From UBA4656 sp002405525 (GTDB lineage: Bacteria; Pseudomonadota; Gammaproteobacteria; Xanthomonadales; Ahniellaceae), in contig DAIMGT010000040.1 of assembly GCA_036723735.1 (NCBI GenBank), positions 1 through 35,375 on the forward strand: a stretch of DNA of 35,375 nucleotides, written 5' to 3'. The position numbers and the translations under genes were made by a program. This document shows positions 7,036-16,117 of this stretch, one piece after another. Under the pieces are notes generated by a model. That model was not told the origin of the DNA and made no database searches. It worked only from the letters and a program-made list of their open reading frames with translations. Positions within the stretch are counted from its first letter, which is position 1, and each line of letters begins with the position of its first letter.

Positions 7036-10000
7036 TCATCCCTTCGGCTTGCGGTTGGCCCGCGCGCGGGGGGCGGGTTCGACCACCACCGGGGCGCCGG
7101 CCCAGCCGTTCTTGCCGCGCACCTTCGGCGGCGCCTTGGCCCGCGGCTTGCGTGCCTCCGGCGCCTTGACCTCCAACGCGGCCTCGGCTTTCGAGGTGCC
7201 GATCGCGATCTCGACCTTGTACTGGCCGGGCAGGACGTACAGCGCGTGCCCGAGGCGCACTGATTCGGCATACGGTGTGCGGGCGAGCTCGCCCTCGGTC
7301 GATGCGGGTTCCTTCGCGTCCTTGGCGCGCTTCTCGTTGTCGAACTTCTCGGCCGCCAGCGCGAGGTCGCGATCGACCTTGGCGTCCCAGGTGAGGCGGT
7401 TGACGCCGGCTTTCGCATCGAGCGCGAGCTCGCGCACCGGCTGGCCGTTGGCGTCGATCACGCGCACGGTGGCGCGACCGTCGGCCTTGGCCCAGAAGGC
7501 GCCGCCGACCTCGGGCCGGCTGGCCGAGTCGTCGTACCACCACACCGGCTTGCTGCGCCAGGCGCGGTCGGCCTGCAGCGGCGCCAGCGGAAACACATGC
7601 ACGTCCTTGCCGCGCACCTCGGCCGTGAGGTCCTGCACCGGCAGCACGTCGACGATCCACGCGCTGCGTCCGTGCGTGCCGACCACCAGCTCGCGATCGC
7701 GCGGGTGCACGATCATGTCGTGCACCGGCACGCTGGGGAGGTTCTGCTGCAGGCTCAGCCAGGAGCCGCCGCGGTCCAGCGAGACGTAGACGCCGCGGTC
7801 TGTGCCGACGTAGAGCACCTCGCCGTTCTGCGGGTCCTCGCGCACCACGTTGATCGGGCTCGGCGGCAGGCCGCGGCCGATATCGCGCCAGGTCTTGCCG
7901 GCGTCGTCGGTCGCATACAGGTAGGGGGCGATGTCGTCCTGCCGATAGCCGTTGAGCGACACGTAGGCTCGCTTCACGTCCACCCGCGACGCCTCCGCGC
8001 GCGTGACCCAGCGGTCGGCCGGCAGGCGCGCGTCGACGCGCCGCCACTCCACGCCGCCATCGTCGGTGAACCACACGTGGCCGTCGTCGGTGCCGGCCCA
8101 GATCGTGCCGAAGGCCAGCGGGGACTCGCTGAAGGTGGTGATGGTGGCGAAGGGCACGTCGCCGCGCTGCTTCGACGTGGTGAGGTCGGGGCTGATCGGC
8201 GTCCAGGTCTCGCCCTTGTCCATCGAACGGAACAGGCGATTGGCGCCGAAGTAGACGATGTCCGGGTTGTGCTCGGACAAGCGCACCGGGGTGGCCCAGT
8301 TGTAGCGCAACGGCGCGTCGGTGATCGCCGGCCGGGGGCGCACTTCCTGGCCGTCGCTGCGCCGGTACCAGCCGAACTGGTAGCCGGTGTAGACCGTCTT
8401 GGCGTCGCGCGGGTCGACCGCGACGTACATGCCGTCGCCGCCGCCGATCGTGCGCCAGTCCTGGCCGCGCGCCCAATCGGTCTTCGACGAGCCGACCATG
8501 GTGCCGTTGTCCTGCAGGCCGCCGTAGACGTTGTAGGGCTCGGCGTGGTCGACCATGATCGTGTAGAACTGGCCGACGGGTTGTGCGTCGAGCTTGAGCC
8601 AGGTCCTGCCGCCGTCGTAACTGACGTCCACGCCGCCGTCGTTGCCGACGATCATGCGCTGCGGATCGGCCGGATCGATCCAGTGGGCGTGGTAATCGAC
8701 GTGCACGTCGGCGTCCTGGTTGCCGACCCAGGTACGGCCACCATCGTCGGAGCGGATCAGCGGCACGCCGACCACGAACACGCGCTCGGGATCGTCGGGG
8801 GCCACACGGATGGTGCCGAAGTAGTAGCCGTAGGTGAAAGTCACCTCGGCGATCGGCGCGTCGTGGGTGCGCCGCCAGGTCGCGCCGGCGTCGTCCGAGC
8901 GCCAGACTTCGAGGCCGCGGATGTCGGTATCGAAGAGGCTGGCGTTGCCGTCGGTCAGTCGGTCAACCAGCTGCGGCAGCGTGATCTCGTCCTTGCTCAC
9001 CATCTCGATGAGCCGCTTCGCATCGAGGCTGTTGTCGAGGTCGGAGGAGCGGATGAAGGTCTCGATCTCCTCCGGATCCTGGCGCAGGAATTCCTCCTTC
9101 GTCATCCGCCGCAGCCGCTTGGGCGACAGCGGGCGCTCGCCGAGATCCTGCATCGACTCGGGCAGCGGACCCTGGTGGTCGATCGAGGCGTAGATCGTGC
9201 GCGGCTGGCTGGGCGCGACGCTGAGCCCGATACGGCCGATCTCCTTGCCGCGCGGGAAGTTCTCCATCCGCGCCCAGGTGCGGCCGCCGTCGGCCGACTT
9301 CCAGACACCGGAACCGACGCCACCCTCGACGAAGTTCCACGGCGAACGCGAGCGCTCCCAGGTCGCCGCGTACAGCACGTCCGGTTCGCCCGGCGCCGAC
9401 GCGAGGTCGATCGCGCCGGTCCATTCGTTCTCGCCCTTGAGGGTGTGCTCCCACTTCGCCCCGCCGTCCCAGGTGCAGAACACGCCGCGCTGGCCACCGG
9501 TGGTGTACTGCCTGCCGAGCGCGGCCACGCAGACGTGCTCGCCGTTGGCGGGATTGACCCACACGTTGCCGATGCGGTCGGTGTCGGCGAGCCCCGCATG
9601 GCGGAAGGTGCGGCCACCGTCGTCGGAGCGGAACAAGCCGAGTCCGCCGTAGTTCGAGCGCGCCGAGTTCGGCTCGCCGGTGCCGACCCACAGCCGCTGC
9701 GGGTGGTTCGGATCGACCGCAATGTCGCCGACCACCGTGGTCGGCAGGTCGTCGGTCAACGGCTCGAACGTGACGCCGTTGTTGGTGGTCTTCCACACGC
9801 CGCCGGTGGCATAGGCGACGTAGAAGCCGTAAGGCTGGCCGGGGATGTTCTCGACGTCGACCACGCGGCCGCCCTGGCCGGTGGGGCCGATCGATCGCCA
9901 TTCCAGCCCGTGGAAGGGCGAGGCGGCGCGCAGCGCCTCGTGCGCGCGCGTCGCCTCCCAACGCTGGGCGTCGCTGGCGGAACCCTGCGGCTTCGGCCGC

Positions 10001-10071
10001 GCCTGGGCTGCGCCCGCGGCGAGAATGGCAACAACGGCGGTGGCGATGATCGAGCGGGCGCGTGGCGCCAT
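7036..10071 (-). CDS. Large secreted Asp-box (BNR/VPS10-like) beta-propeller protein
   Basis: The product is 1011 aa with a Sec signal peptide (ARSIIATAVVAILAAGAAQA). It carries at least nine Asp-box motifs, S.D.G..W/F: SDDGGRTF, SADGGRTW, SDDAGATW, SDDGGRTW, SYDGGRTW, SMDKGETW, TDDGGVEW, TDDAGKTW and SLDRGGSW. These mark sortilin/VPS10-type or BNR-repeat propellers. Such proteins of about 1000 aa, often annotated 'glycosyl hydrolase' or 'WD40/YVTN/BNR-like', are common in Xanthomonadales, but I see no glycosidase catalytic signature. The last 200 residues are a separate region ending in a Lys/Pro/Ala-rich tail. The ATG at 10071 has AGAGGG upstream and starts the signal peptide; an ATG 33 bases further upstream is less likely. 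Confidence 0.88.
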   Translation of the reverse strand: MAPRARSIIATAVVAILAAGAAQARPKPQGSASDAQRWEATRAHEALRAASPFHGLEWRSIGPTGQGGRVVDVENIPGQPYGFYVAYATGGVWKTTNNGVTFEPLTDDLPTTVVGDIAVDPNHPQRLWVGTGEPNSARSNYGGLGLFRSDDGGRTFRHAGLADTDRIGNVWVNPANGEHVCVAALGRQYTTGGQRGVFCTWDGGAKWEHTLKGENEWTGAIDLASAPGEPDVLYAATWERSRSPWNFVEGGVGSGVWKSADGGRTWARMENFPRGKEIGRIGLSVAPSQPRTIYASIDHQGPLPESMQDLGERPLSPKRLRRMTKEEFLRQDPEEIETFIRSSDLDNSLDAKRLIEMVSKDEITLPQLVDRLTDGNASLFDTDIRGLEVWRSDDAGATWRRTHDAPIAEVTFTYGYYFGTIRVAPDDPERVFVVGVPLIRSDDGGRTWVGNQDADVHVDYHAHWIDPADPQRMIVGNDGGVDVSYDGGRTWLKLDAQPVGQFYTIMVDHAEPYNVYGGLQDNGTMVGSSKTDWARGQDWRTIGGGDGMYVAVDPRDAKTVYTGYQFGWYRRSDGQEVRPRPAITDAPLRYNWATPVRLSEHNPDIVYFGANRLFRSMDKGETWTPISPDLTTSKQRGDVPFATITTFSESPLAFGTIWAGTDDGHVWFTDDGGVEWRRVDARLPADRWVTRAEASRVDVKRAYVSLNGYRQDDIAPYLYATDDAGKTWRDIGRGLPPSPINVVREDPQNGEVLYVGTDRGVYVSLDRGGSWLSLQQNLPSVPVHDMIVHPRDRELVVGTHGRSAWIVDVLPVQDLTAEVRGKDVHVFPLAPLQADRAWRSKPVWWYDDSASRPEVGGAFWAKADGRATVRVIDANGQPVRELALDAKAGVNRLTWDAKVDRDLALAAEKFDNEKRAKDAKEPASTEGELARTPYAESVRLGHALYVLPGQYKVEIAIGTSKAEAALEVKAPEARKPRAKAPPKVRGKNGWAGAPVVVEPAPRARANRKPKG

Positions 10072-10152
10072 GGTGGAACCCTCTGCGGGAGAGGCGCCGA
10101 ACATAACGCGGCGCGGGGGCGGGGCGCCATGAGAGCAAGGTCGTTGGCGCGC

Positions 10153-11964
10153 TCAGGGCTTGGCCGACGGAACGCCGCTGCCGCCGACACTGCGGTCGCC
10201 CTCGAACAGGCGCGCGAGTTCGGCGCGCGACTCGGTGGCGCTCTGGATCAGGGCGCTTTCGTCGTCGTGGATCAGGTATTGCTCGCGCAGCATGGCCTCG
10301 TCGTGCGCGCGGAAGCGCTCGACGCGGGCGGCGGCGGTGGCCTCGTCGACGCCGAGGCCCTCCAGTGCCTTGCGGGTCAGCAGCAGGCTGGAGTGGAAGG
10401 TCTCGCGCACCACGCAGTCCACGCCAAGGTCCATCAGCTTGAACGCGTGCTGGCGGTTGCGCGCTCGGGTCAGCACCTCGAGGTGGGGGAACAGCCGCTT
10501 GACGATACGCGCGGTGCGCACGCTCAATTCCGGGTCGTCGATCGCCACCACGAACACCCTGGCGCGGTCGGCGCGCGCGGCGCGCAGCAGCTCGGGCCGA
10601 CTCGGGTCCCCGAAGTAGATCTGGTTGCCGAAGCGACGCGAAAAATCGACCTGCTCGACGCTGGGTTCGAGCACCGTGTGTGGAATGCCCTGCGCCGACA
10701 GCACGCGCGCGACGATCTGCCCCATGCGCCCGAAGCCGGCCACGATCACCTGCGGGTCGTGGTCAGGCATGGCATCGTAAGGCCGCGTGTCGCGGCGTTC
10801 GAAGCGCCGGCCGAGCGCGGCGGCGCCCAGCACCGCCAGCGGGGTGAGCGCCATCGACACGCCGACCACCGCCAGCGACAGGCCGAAGGTCGTCTCGTCC
10901 AGCAGCCCGGCCTTGCGGCCTTCGCTGAGCACCACGAAGGCGAACTCGCCGCACTGGCCGATCAGCGCGCCGAGCAGCAGCGCCTGCGGCGCGGGCAGGC
11001 GGCCGATGGTGCGGCCGACCGCGAAGATGATCGGCGACTTGATGGCGAACACCGCCAGCACCGCCACCGCGACCACCAGCGGATGCTGGCGGATCAGGTC
11101 GAGGTCGATGCTCATCCCGACCGCCATGAAGAACAGCCCGAGCAGCAGGCCCTTGAACGGCTGGATGTGCGACTCGATCTCGTGGCGGAACTCGCTGTTG
11201 GCCAGCAGCACGCCGGCGAGGAAGGCGCCCAGCGTCACCGACAGCCCGGCCATCTGCATGATCGCGGCGGTGCCGATCACCACCAGCAATGCAGCGGCCG
11301 AGAACACCTCCACGCTGCCGGCGCGCGAGATCGCGCGGAACAGCGGCGGCAGCAGCAGGCGGCCACCGATGATCACCGCCACGATGGTGCCGACCGCCTT
11401 GCCGAACGCGATCCACTCCGCGCCGGCCGACGGCACGTCGCCGGCGCCGGCGGCGAGCAGCGGGATCAGGGCCAGCACCGGGATCGCCATCACGTCCTGG
11501 AACAGTGAGATGCCGAAGGCCTGCTGGCCGTGCTCGGTGCCGACTTCCTTGCGCTCGCCGAGGACCTGCAGGGCGATCGCGGTCGACGACTGCGCCAGCG
11601 CGATGCCCAGCACCAGCGCGGCGCGCCAGTCCGGCACCACGAGGTAGACGATCGCCGCGCCCACGGCGATCGTGAAGCCGAGCTGCGCCCCGCCCTCGCC
11701 GAACACCACGCGCCGCATCACCCACAGGCGCTGCGGCGACAGCTCGAGGCCGAGCAGGAACAGCAGGAACACCACGCCCAGCTCGGCCACCCGCAGGGTG
11801 TCCTCCGAGTCGGTGACGAAGGCCAGCCCGTCGGGGCCGATCACCACGCCGGCGACGAGGAAGCCCAGCACCGCGCCGAGCCCGAGGCGGTTGAACACGG
11901 GGACCGCGATGACCGCGGCGACCAGGAAGACCAGCGCGGTTTCGATGAAGCCTTCGGGACTCAC
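10153..11964 (-). CDS. CPA2 family cation:proton antiporter (KefB/KefC type)
   Basis: The product is 603 aa, an inner-membrane monovalent cation/proton antiporter with a cytoplasmic RCK domain. The membrane domain (about residues 8-375) shows the Kef hallmarks ELGVVFLLFLLGLEL, ALAQSSTAIALQ, LFQD at 144-147, and HEIES.IQPFKGLLLGLFFMAVGM from residue 251. The Rossmann TrkA-N domain starts with VIVAGFGRMGQ (GFGRMG at 400-405). E. coli KefB and KefC (601 and 620 aa) release K+ under glutathione-adduct control; no KefF/KefG-like ancillary gene adjoins here. The start is a GTG at 11964 with GGAGG four bases upstream, preferred over a distant ATG because it begins right at the first membrane segment. 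An Asn/Gln-poor C-terminal tail follows the RCK domain. Confidence 0.92.
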   Translation of the reverse strand: MSPEGFIETALVFLVAAVIAVPVFNRLGLGAVLGFLVAGVVIGPDGLAFVTDSEDTLRVAELGVVFLLFLLGLELSPQRLWVMRRVVFGEGGAQLGFTIAVGAAIVYLVVPDWRAALVLGIALAQSSTAIALQVLGERKEVGTEHGQQAFGISLFQDVMAIPVLALIPLLAAGAGDVPSAGAEWIAFGKAVGTIVAVIIGGRLLLPPLFRAISRAGSVEVFSAAALLVVIGTAAIMQMAGLSVTLGAFLAGVLLANSEFRHEIESHIQPFKGLLLGLFFMAVGMSIDLDLIRQHPLVVAVAVLAVFAIKSPIIFAVGRTIGRLPAPQALLLGALIGQCGEFAFVVLSEGRKAGLLDETTFGLSLAVVGVSMALTPLAVLGAAALGRRFERRDTRPYDAMPDHDPQVIVAGFGRMGQIVARVLSAQGIPHTVLEPSVEQVDFSRRFGNQIYFGDPSRPELLRAARADRARVFVVAIDDPELSVRTARIVKRLFPHLEVLTRARNRQHAFKLMDLGVDCVVRETFHSSLLLTRKALEGLGVDEATAAARVERFRAHDEAMLREQYLIHDDESALIQSATESRAELARLFEGDRSVGGSGVPSAKP

Positions 11965-12183
11965 GGGACCTCCGGGGTCGGCGGCATCATGCCGTGCGCG
12001 GCACGCGGCGCACCGCATCGGCGGCGCAGGCGGGTGGCGGCGCCCTGGTGGCGGTGCCGCGCCATCGGGGGAGCGCCACACGCAGCGCGACCAGGGTGCG
12101 GTGAGCCTGAACGGCGCGCGGCGCACGCGCCGCCCCCACCCCCCCCAACATGGTAGCCACAGCACCGCGCCAACCGGCGCCAG

Positions 12184-13242
12184 TCAATCGAGTTCGTTGG
12201 CGATGCGCGCCAGCGCCGGCATGGCGACCAGCCGCCGGGCCAGCGCGATGCCGGATTCGATCTCGGCGCCGAAGCGGCGCTGTGATTCGGCGAGATCCGC
12301 GGCGCGATCGACCGCCGAATAGGCGTGCTCGGTGGCCTTGGCGTAGCGGCCCAGCTCGGCGGCACAGGCCACGTCCAGCGACGCGGCGGGTGCGTCGATC
12401 CGCAGGTGCGCCGCGACGCGCGCCAGCACGCCGCGCGGATCCGCCAGCAGGGTCTCGAAATCCAGCCGCAGCAGGCGCGGCGCGATGCCCGCATCGGCGG
12501 CGAGGTTGGCCATCCGCGCGCATTCGCCGATCCAGCCCAGCGCCAGCACCTCGCCCAGCCCATGCTCGTGCAGGCGCAGGTCGTCGCGACCGAGGATCGC
12601 GTGCAGGGCGGCCAGCCGCGAGGGCGCGAAGCGCAACGCGTCGGCGGTCGCATCCGGCGACTTCAGGATCGTCGCCAGCCAGGCGCGCAGCGGGATGCGC
12701 AGCGCCACCGCGCGCGCTTCGGAAAAGCGCAGCAGCCAGGGCGCGGCCAGCGCGTTGCACGAACTGGTGGCCTTCACCACCACGTGGCGCACGTCGTCGA
12801 AGCGGCGGTCGAGCAGGCCCAGCACGGCGGCCAGCAGGCGGTCCACCTGCGCCGGCGACCATGCGGACGTCGGCCGATGCTGCGCCTCGTACGCCTCGGC
12901 GAGGCTGCGCAGCGGCAGCGGCTCGCGCAGGCCGAGCACGCCCGGCAGGTGGTCGAGCAGCCGCGACAGCAGGGTCGACCCGCAGTGGCCGATGTGGAAG
13001 ATCGCCTGCGGCGCGCGGCCGGCCAGCGCGTCAGCCTGTGCGAGCACCGATTCGATCGGCAGCCAGCCGCCGTCGCGCCGCGCGCCGCCGAGCGCGCGCT
13101 GGTCGAGGAAGCTGGCGCGTCGCAGGTCGGCCTGTGGCAGGTCGACCAGCAGGGCGCGGCGTCCGGGCAGGTCGAGCTGGTGCAGGCACAGCGCGGGATG
13201 GAGCGCGAGCTGCGCGGTGCGGGCGAGGAAGTCGGCGCTCAT
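12184..13242 (-). CDS. Sulfotransferase-like P-loop protein
   Basis: The product is 352 aa with no signal peptide. Residues 81-97 (IFHIGHCGSTLLSRLLD) match the 5'-phosphosulfate-binding loop of sulfotransferase-superfamily proteins, here with GHCGST in place of PRSGTT, keeping G-S-T. A possible 3'-phosphate region is RHVVVKATSSCNALAAPWLLRFSEARAVAL, which is a conserved part of a little-studied bacterial group annotated as sulfotransferase-like. The acceptor is unknown. 219 bases separate its stop from the Kef-type gene start upstream on the map; that spacer (11965-12183) shows only GC-rich sequence with an eight-C run. The ATG at 13242 is chosen as the upstream extension runs into REP sequence. 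Confidence 0.75.
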   Translation of the reverse strand: MSADFLARTAQLALHPALCLHQLDLPGRRALLVDLPQADLRRASFLDQRALGGARRDGGWLPIESVLAQADALAGRAPQAIFHIGHCGSTLLSRLLDHLPGVLGLREPLPLRSLAEAYEAQHRPTSAWSPAQVDRLLAAVLGLLDRRFDDVRHVVVKATSSCNALAAPWLLRFSEARAVALRIPLRAWLATILKSPDATADALRFAPSRLAALHAILGRDDLRLHEHGLGEVLALGWIGECARMANLAADAGIAPRLLRLDFETLLADPRGVLARVAAHLRIDAPAASLDVACAAELGRYAKATEHAYSAVDRAADLAESQRRFGAEIESGIALARRLVAMPALARIANELD

Positions 13243-13296
13243 GGCTGGATGATGCCGCGCTCCGGCCGACGCGCAAAGCCGCGCGCCGCGACCGTG

Positions 13297-13392
13297 CCCC
13301 TGTGGGAGCGAGCAACGCTCGCGACTGGAGCCCGCGCGAGGCGCGGCCACGATCGAGGTTGCAGTCGCGAGCGTTGCTCGCTCCCACAGGGG
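13297..13392. repeat. Inverted REP pair (REPIN-like)
   Basis: Two near-perfect inverted arms of 31 bases, 13297-13327 and 13362-13392, each contain the core GTGGGAGCGAGCAACGCTCG or its complement. Each arm also folds alone as GCGAGC-AAC-GCTCGC. The pair lies in the 160 bases between the hrpB stop and the start of the sulfotransferase-like gene. GTGG followed by a short hairpin is the general design of REP sequences mobilised by RAYT transposases; no RAYT gene is in the window. Confidence 0.85.
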
Positions 13393-13402
13393 GGCCGCGT
13401 GC

Positions 13403-15880
13403 TCAAGTCCCGCGCGGCTTGGCCCGATGGGTGGCCGGCGCATTCCACGGATCGTCCGGCCACGGGTGGCGCGGATACCGACCCTTGAGTTCCTTCTTCA
13501 CCTCGGGATAGGTGCGCTCCCAGAAACCACGCAGGTCCTGGGTGATCTGGATCGGCCGCTGCGCGGGCGAGAGCAGGTGCAGGGTCACCGGCACGCGGCC
13601 CTTGGCCACGCGCGGGGTGTCGGCGGCGCCGAACATCTCCTGCAGCTTCACCGCCAGCACCGGCGGCGCGCCGGATGCGTAGTCGAGGCGCAGCGATCGC
13701 CCGCTCGGCACGTCCAGCGCCACCGGAGCGTGTTCGTCGAGCAGGCGGCGCTGCGCGTGGTCGAGCTGCGCCGACAGCGCGTCGCCCAGCGCGGCGGCGT
13801 CGAGGTCGGCGAGCTTCGTCACGCCGTCGAGCCAGGGGCCCAGCCACGCCTCGAGGCGCGCCAGCAATCCCTCATCGCTGAAATCCGGCAGGCCCGCATC
13901 CGGCAGCCAGCCGCGCAGGCATTCGACGCGGGTGCGCCACTGGCGCTGCGCGTCGGTCCAGGGCAGGGCGTCGAGGCCGAGCCGGCGGATGCCGTCGACC
14001 AGCAGGGCGGTGGCGCGCGCGTCCTTCGGCACCGGCACGCGGCGGCGCGCCAGCACCAGGGCGTCGTAGCGCTCGACCTCATGCGCTTCCAGCGCACGGC
14101 TGGCGTCGTTGAAGGCCAGTTCGGTGGCGCGCACGAAGCGCGCCGCATCGGCCTCGCGAAGATGCGCCTCGTCGACCGGCGCGCCGCGCTGGACCATCGC
14201 GTCGCGCTCGTCGTAGCGCAGTTCGCTGGCTACGATCCAGGGCGCGCCGAACAGTTTCGAGTCGTCGAACAATCGCGCGCCGCGCCCGTTGGCGAGCGTG
14301 TAGCGGCGCGGATTCGCCGGGTCCTGGCGCGCCACGCGGTCCGGATACGCCAGCGCCAGCAACTCGCCGGCGGCGTGCGGATCGTCGACCTTGCGTTCGC
14401 GCTCGACGCCCGCGCGGCGGCGCAGGTCGGATGCGGACTGCGCGACCTGCGCCAGCGCGCCGGCATCGGCATCGGCCGGTGCGCGGCGATCGGCGCGCCA
14501 GCGCGACAGGGCTTCGAGCCGCGTGCGCACATCGTCGCCGCGCCGCGCTTCGCCGCGCAGCACGTCGCGCGCCTCGATCAGCGCGGCAAGGTCGCAGGCC
14601 AGCCCGCGCAGCGCGTCGGGCGCGGCGAGGATGGCGTGCGCGAGCCGCGGATGCGCCGGCAGCCGCGCGATCGCGCGGCCGTGCGCGGTGATGCGCCCGG
14701 CGGCGTCGATCGCACCCAAGAGCCGCAGGCGCTCGCGTGCCTCGGCCAGTGGCCCGGGCGGCGGCACATCGAGCCAGCGCAGGTCGGACTCGCCCCAGGC
14801 CGCGATTTCCAGCGCCAGCGGCGTCAGTTCCACCTGCATCAGTTCCGGCCGGATGCCGGGATCGAGGCGCTGGCTCTCCGGCCACAGGCGCAGGCACAGG
14901 CCTTCGGCGACGCGCCCCGCGCGGCCGGCGCGCTGGTCGGCGGACGCCTTCGAGATCGACACCGTCTCCAGCCGCGACATCCCGCTGGCCGGGTCGAAGC
15001 GCGGCTCGCGCGCCAGCCCGAGGTCGACCACCGCGCGCACCGCGGGCAGGGTCACACTGGATTCGGCGACATTGGTCGCCAGCACGACGCGGCGTTCGCC
15101 GTCGGCGGGCGGCGCCAGCGCCGCCTGCTGCGCGGACGCATCGAGTTCACCGTGCAGCGGCAGGACCATGGCCTCGATCCCCGCCAGCGCGCGGGCGAGC
15201 TGCTCGATCTCGCGCTTGCCGGGCAGGAAGACCAGCACGTCGCCGGCCGTTTCCTCGAAGGCCACGCGCACCGCGCGGCGCGCGTGCGCGAGCCAGTCCT
15301 CCGGCGCCTTCGCCGCCAGGTGGCGGACCGTCACCGGGAAGCCGCGGCCCTCCGAGCGCAGCCGCGGGGCGTCGAGGAAGCGCGCCAGTCGCTCGCCCTC
15401 GAGCGTGGCCGACATCACCACGATCCGCAGGTCCTCGCGCAGGTTGGCCTGCGCATCCAGCGCCAGCGCCAGCCCGAGGTCCGAGTGCAGGTTGCGCTCG
15501 TGGAACTCGTCGAACAGCACCGCGCCGACGCCGTCCAGCGCGGGGTCGTCCTGCAGCATGCGGGTCAGGATCGCCTCGGTGACGACCTCGACCCGCGTCT
15601 GCGGTCCGACCTTCGATTCACCGCGGATGCGGAACCCGATCGTGGTACCGACCGCCTCGCCGCGCTGGCGCGCCATGAAGGCCGCCGCCGCGCGCGCGGC
15701 GATGCGGCGCGGCTCCAGCATCAGCACCTTGCCGCGGAGCCAGGGCGCGTCAAGCAGGGCCAGCGGCACCTGGGTGGTCTTGCCCGCGCCCGGCGGGGCT
15801 TCGAGCACGAGGCGGAGGCCGCGCGCCAGCGCGTCCATCAGCGCCGGCAGCAGCGGCGCGATGGGCAGGTCGGCGCGCAT
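13403..15880 (-). CDS. hrpB: ATP-dependent helicase HrpB
   Basis: The product is 825 aa, matching the usual 800-830 aa of HrpB, a DEAH/RHA-family helicase whose cellular role is poorly defined. Walker A is APPGAGKTT at residues 28-36, the DEAH-box variant is DEFH at 124-127, and motif III is MSAT at 156-159. The second RecA domain carries LATNVAESSVTLPAVRAVVDLGLAREPRFDP and SADQRAGRAGRV. The HrpB-specific C-terminal region follows, ending near LRGFWERTYPEVKKELKGRYPRHPWPDDP, a typical HrpB terminus. The ATG at 15880 fits the family start (LPIAPLLPAL). The gene is flanked on both sides by REP pairs. Confidence 0.97.
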   Translation of the reverse strand: MRADLPIAPLLPALMDALARGLRLVLEAPPGAGKTTQVPLALLDAPWLRGKVLMLEPRRIAARAAAAFMARQRGEAVGTTIGFRIRGESKVGPQTRVEVVTEAILTRMLQDDPALDGVGAVLFDEFHERNLHSDLGLALALDAQANLREDLRIVVMSATLEGERLARFLDAPRLRSEGRGFPVTVRHLAAKAPEDWLAHARRAVRVAFEETAGDVLVFLPGKREIEQLARALAGIEAMVLPLHGELDASAQQAALAPPADGERRVVLATNVAESSVTLPAVRAVVDLGLAREPRFDPASGMSRLETVSISKASADQRAGRAGRVAEGLCLRLWPESQRLDPGIRPELMQVELTPLALEIAAWGESDLRWLDVPPPGPLAEARERLRLLGAIDAAGRITAHGRAIARLPAHPRLAHAILAAPDALRGLACDLAALIEARDVLRGEARRGDDVRTRLEALSRWRADRRAPADADAGALAQVAQSASDLRRRAGVERERKVDDPHAAGELLALAYPDRVARQDPANPRRYTLANGRGARLFDDSKLFGAPWIVASELRYDERDAMVQRGAPVDEAHLREADAARFVRATELAFNDASRALEAHEVERYDALVLARRRVPVPKDARATALLVDGIRRLGLDALPWTDAQRQWRTRVECLRGWLPDAGLPDFSDEGLLARLEAWLGPWLDGVTKLADLDAAALGDALSAQLDHAQRRLLDEHAPVALDVPSGRSLRLDYASGAPPVLAVKLQEMFGAADTPRVAKGRVPVTLHLLSPAQRPIQITQDLRGFWERTYPEVKKELKGRYPRHPWPDDPWNAPATHRAKPRGT

Positions 15881-15975
15881 GGCGCGCGAGTGTGGGGGTG
15901 GGGGCACCCGGCCGCAAGCCGGATCGCCCGGGTCAGGCGCCGCGACGCGCCCGCGTGTGCACCTGGACATGCCCT

Positions 15976-16064
15976 TTGGGGGAGCGAGCAGCGCTCGCGA
16001 CCGCAAGCCTACGATGGCACGGTGGCAACGGGGCTTGCGGTCGCGAGCGCTGCTCGCTCCCACA
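15976..16064. repeat. Inverted REP pair (REPIN-like)
   Basis: Arms at about 15976-16009 and 16032-16064 are inverted copies of GGGAGCGAGCAGCGCTCGCGACCGCAAGCC-type sequence separated by about 22 bases. The hairpin loop is AGC in the left arm and its complement GCT in the right, against AAC/GTT in the 13297 pair. Loop changes are thus shared within a pair but differ between pairs. Confidence 0.85.
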
Positions 16065-16117
16065 CCGCTTTACGGGTTCTCCGACGGCAGCGGCGGGCGC
16101 CGATCGCCCGCGCCGCC

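Noticed and set aside
7597..11508. 1303-codon open frame on the plus strand
   Set aside because: It is antisense to the Asp-box and Kef-type genes, whose products have clear motifs; the translation has no recognisable domain.
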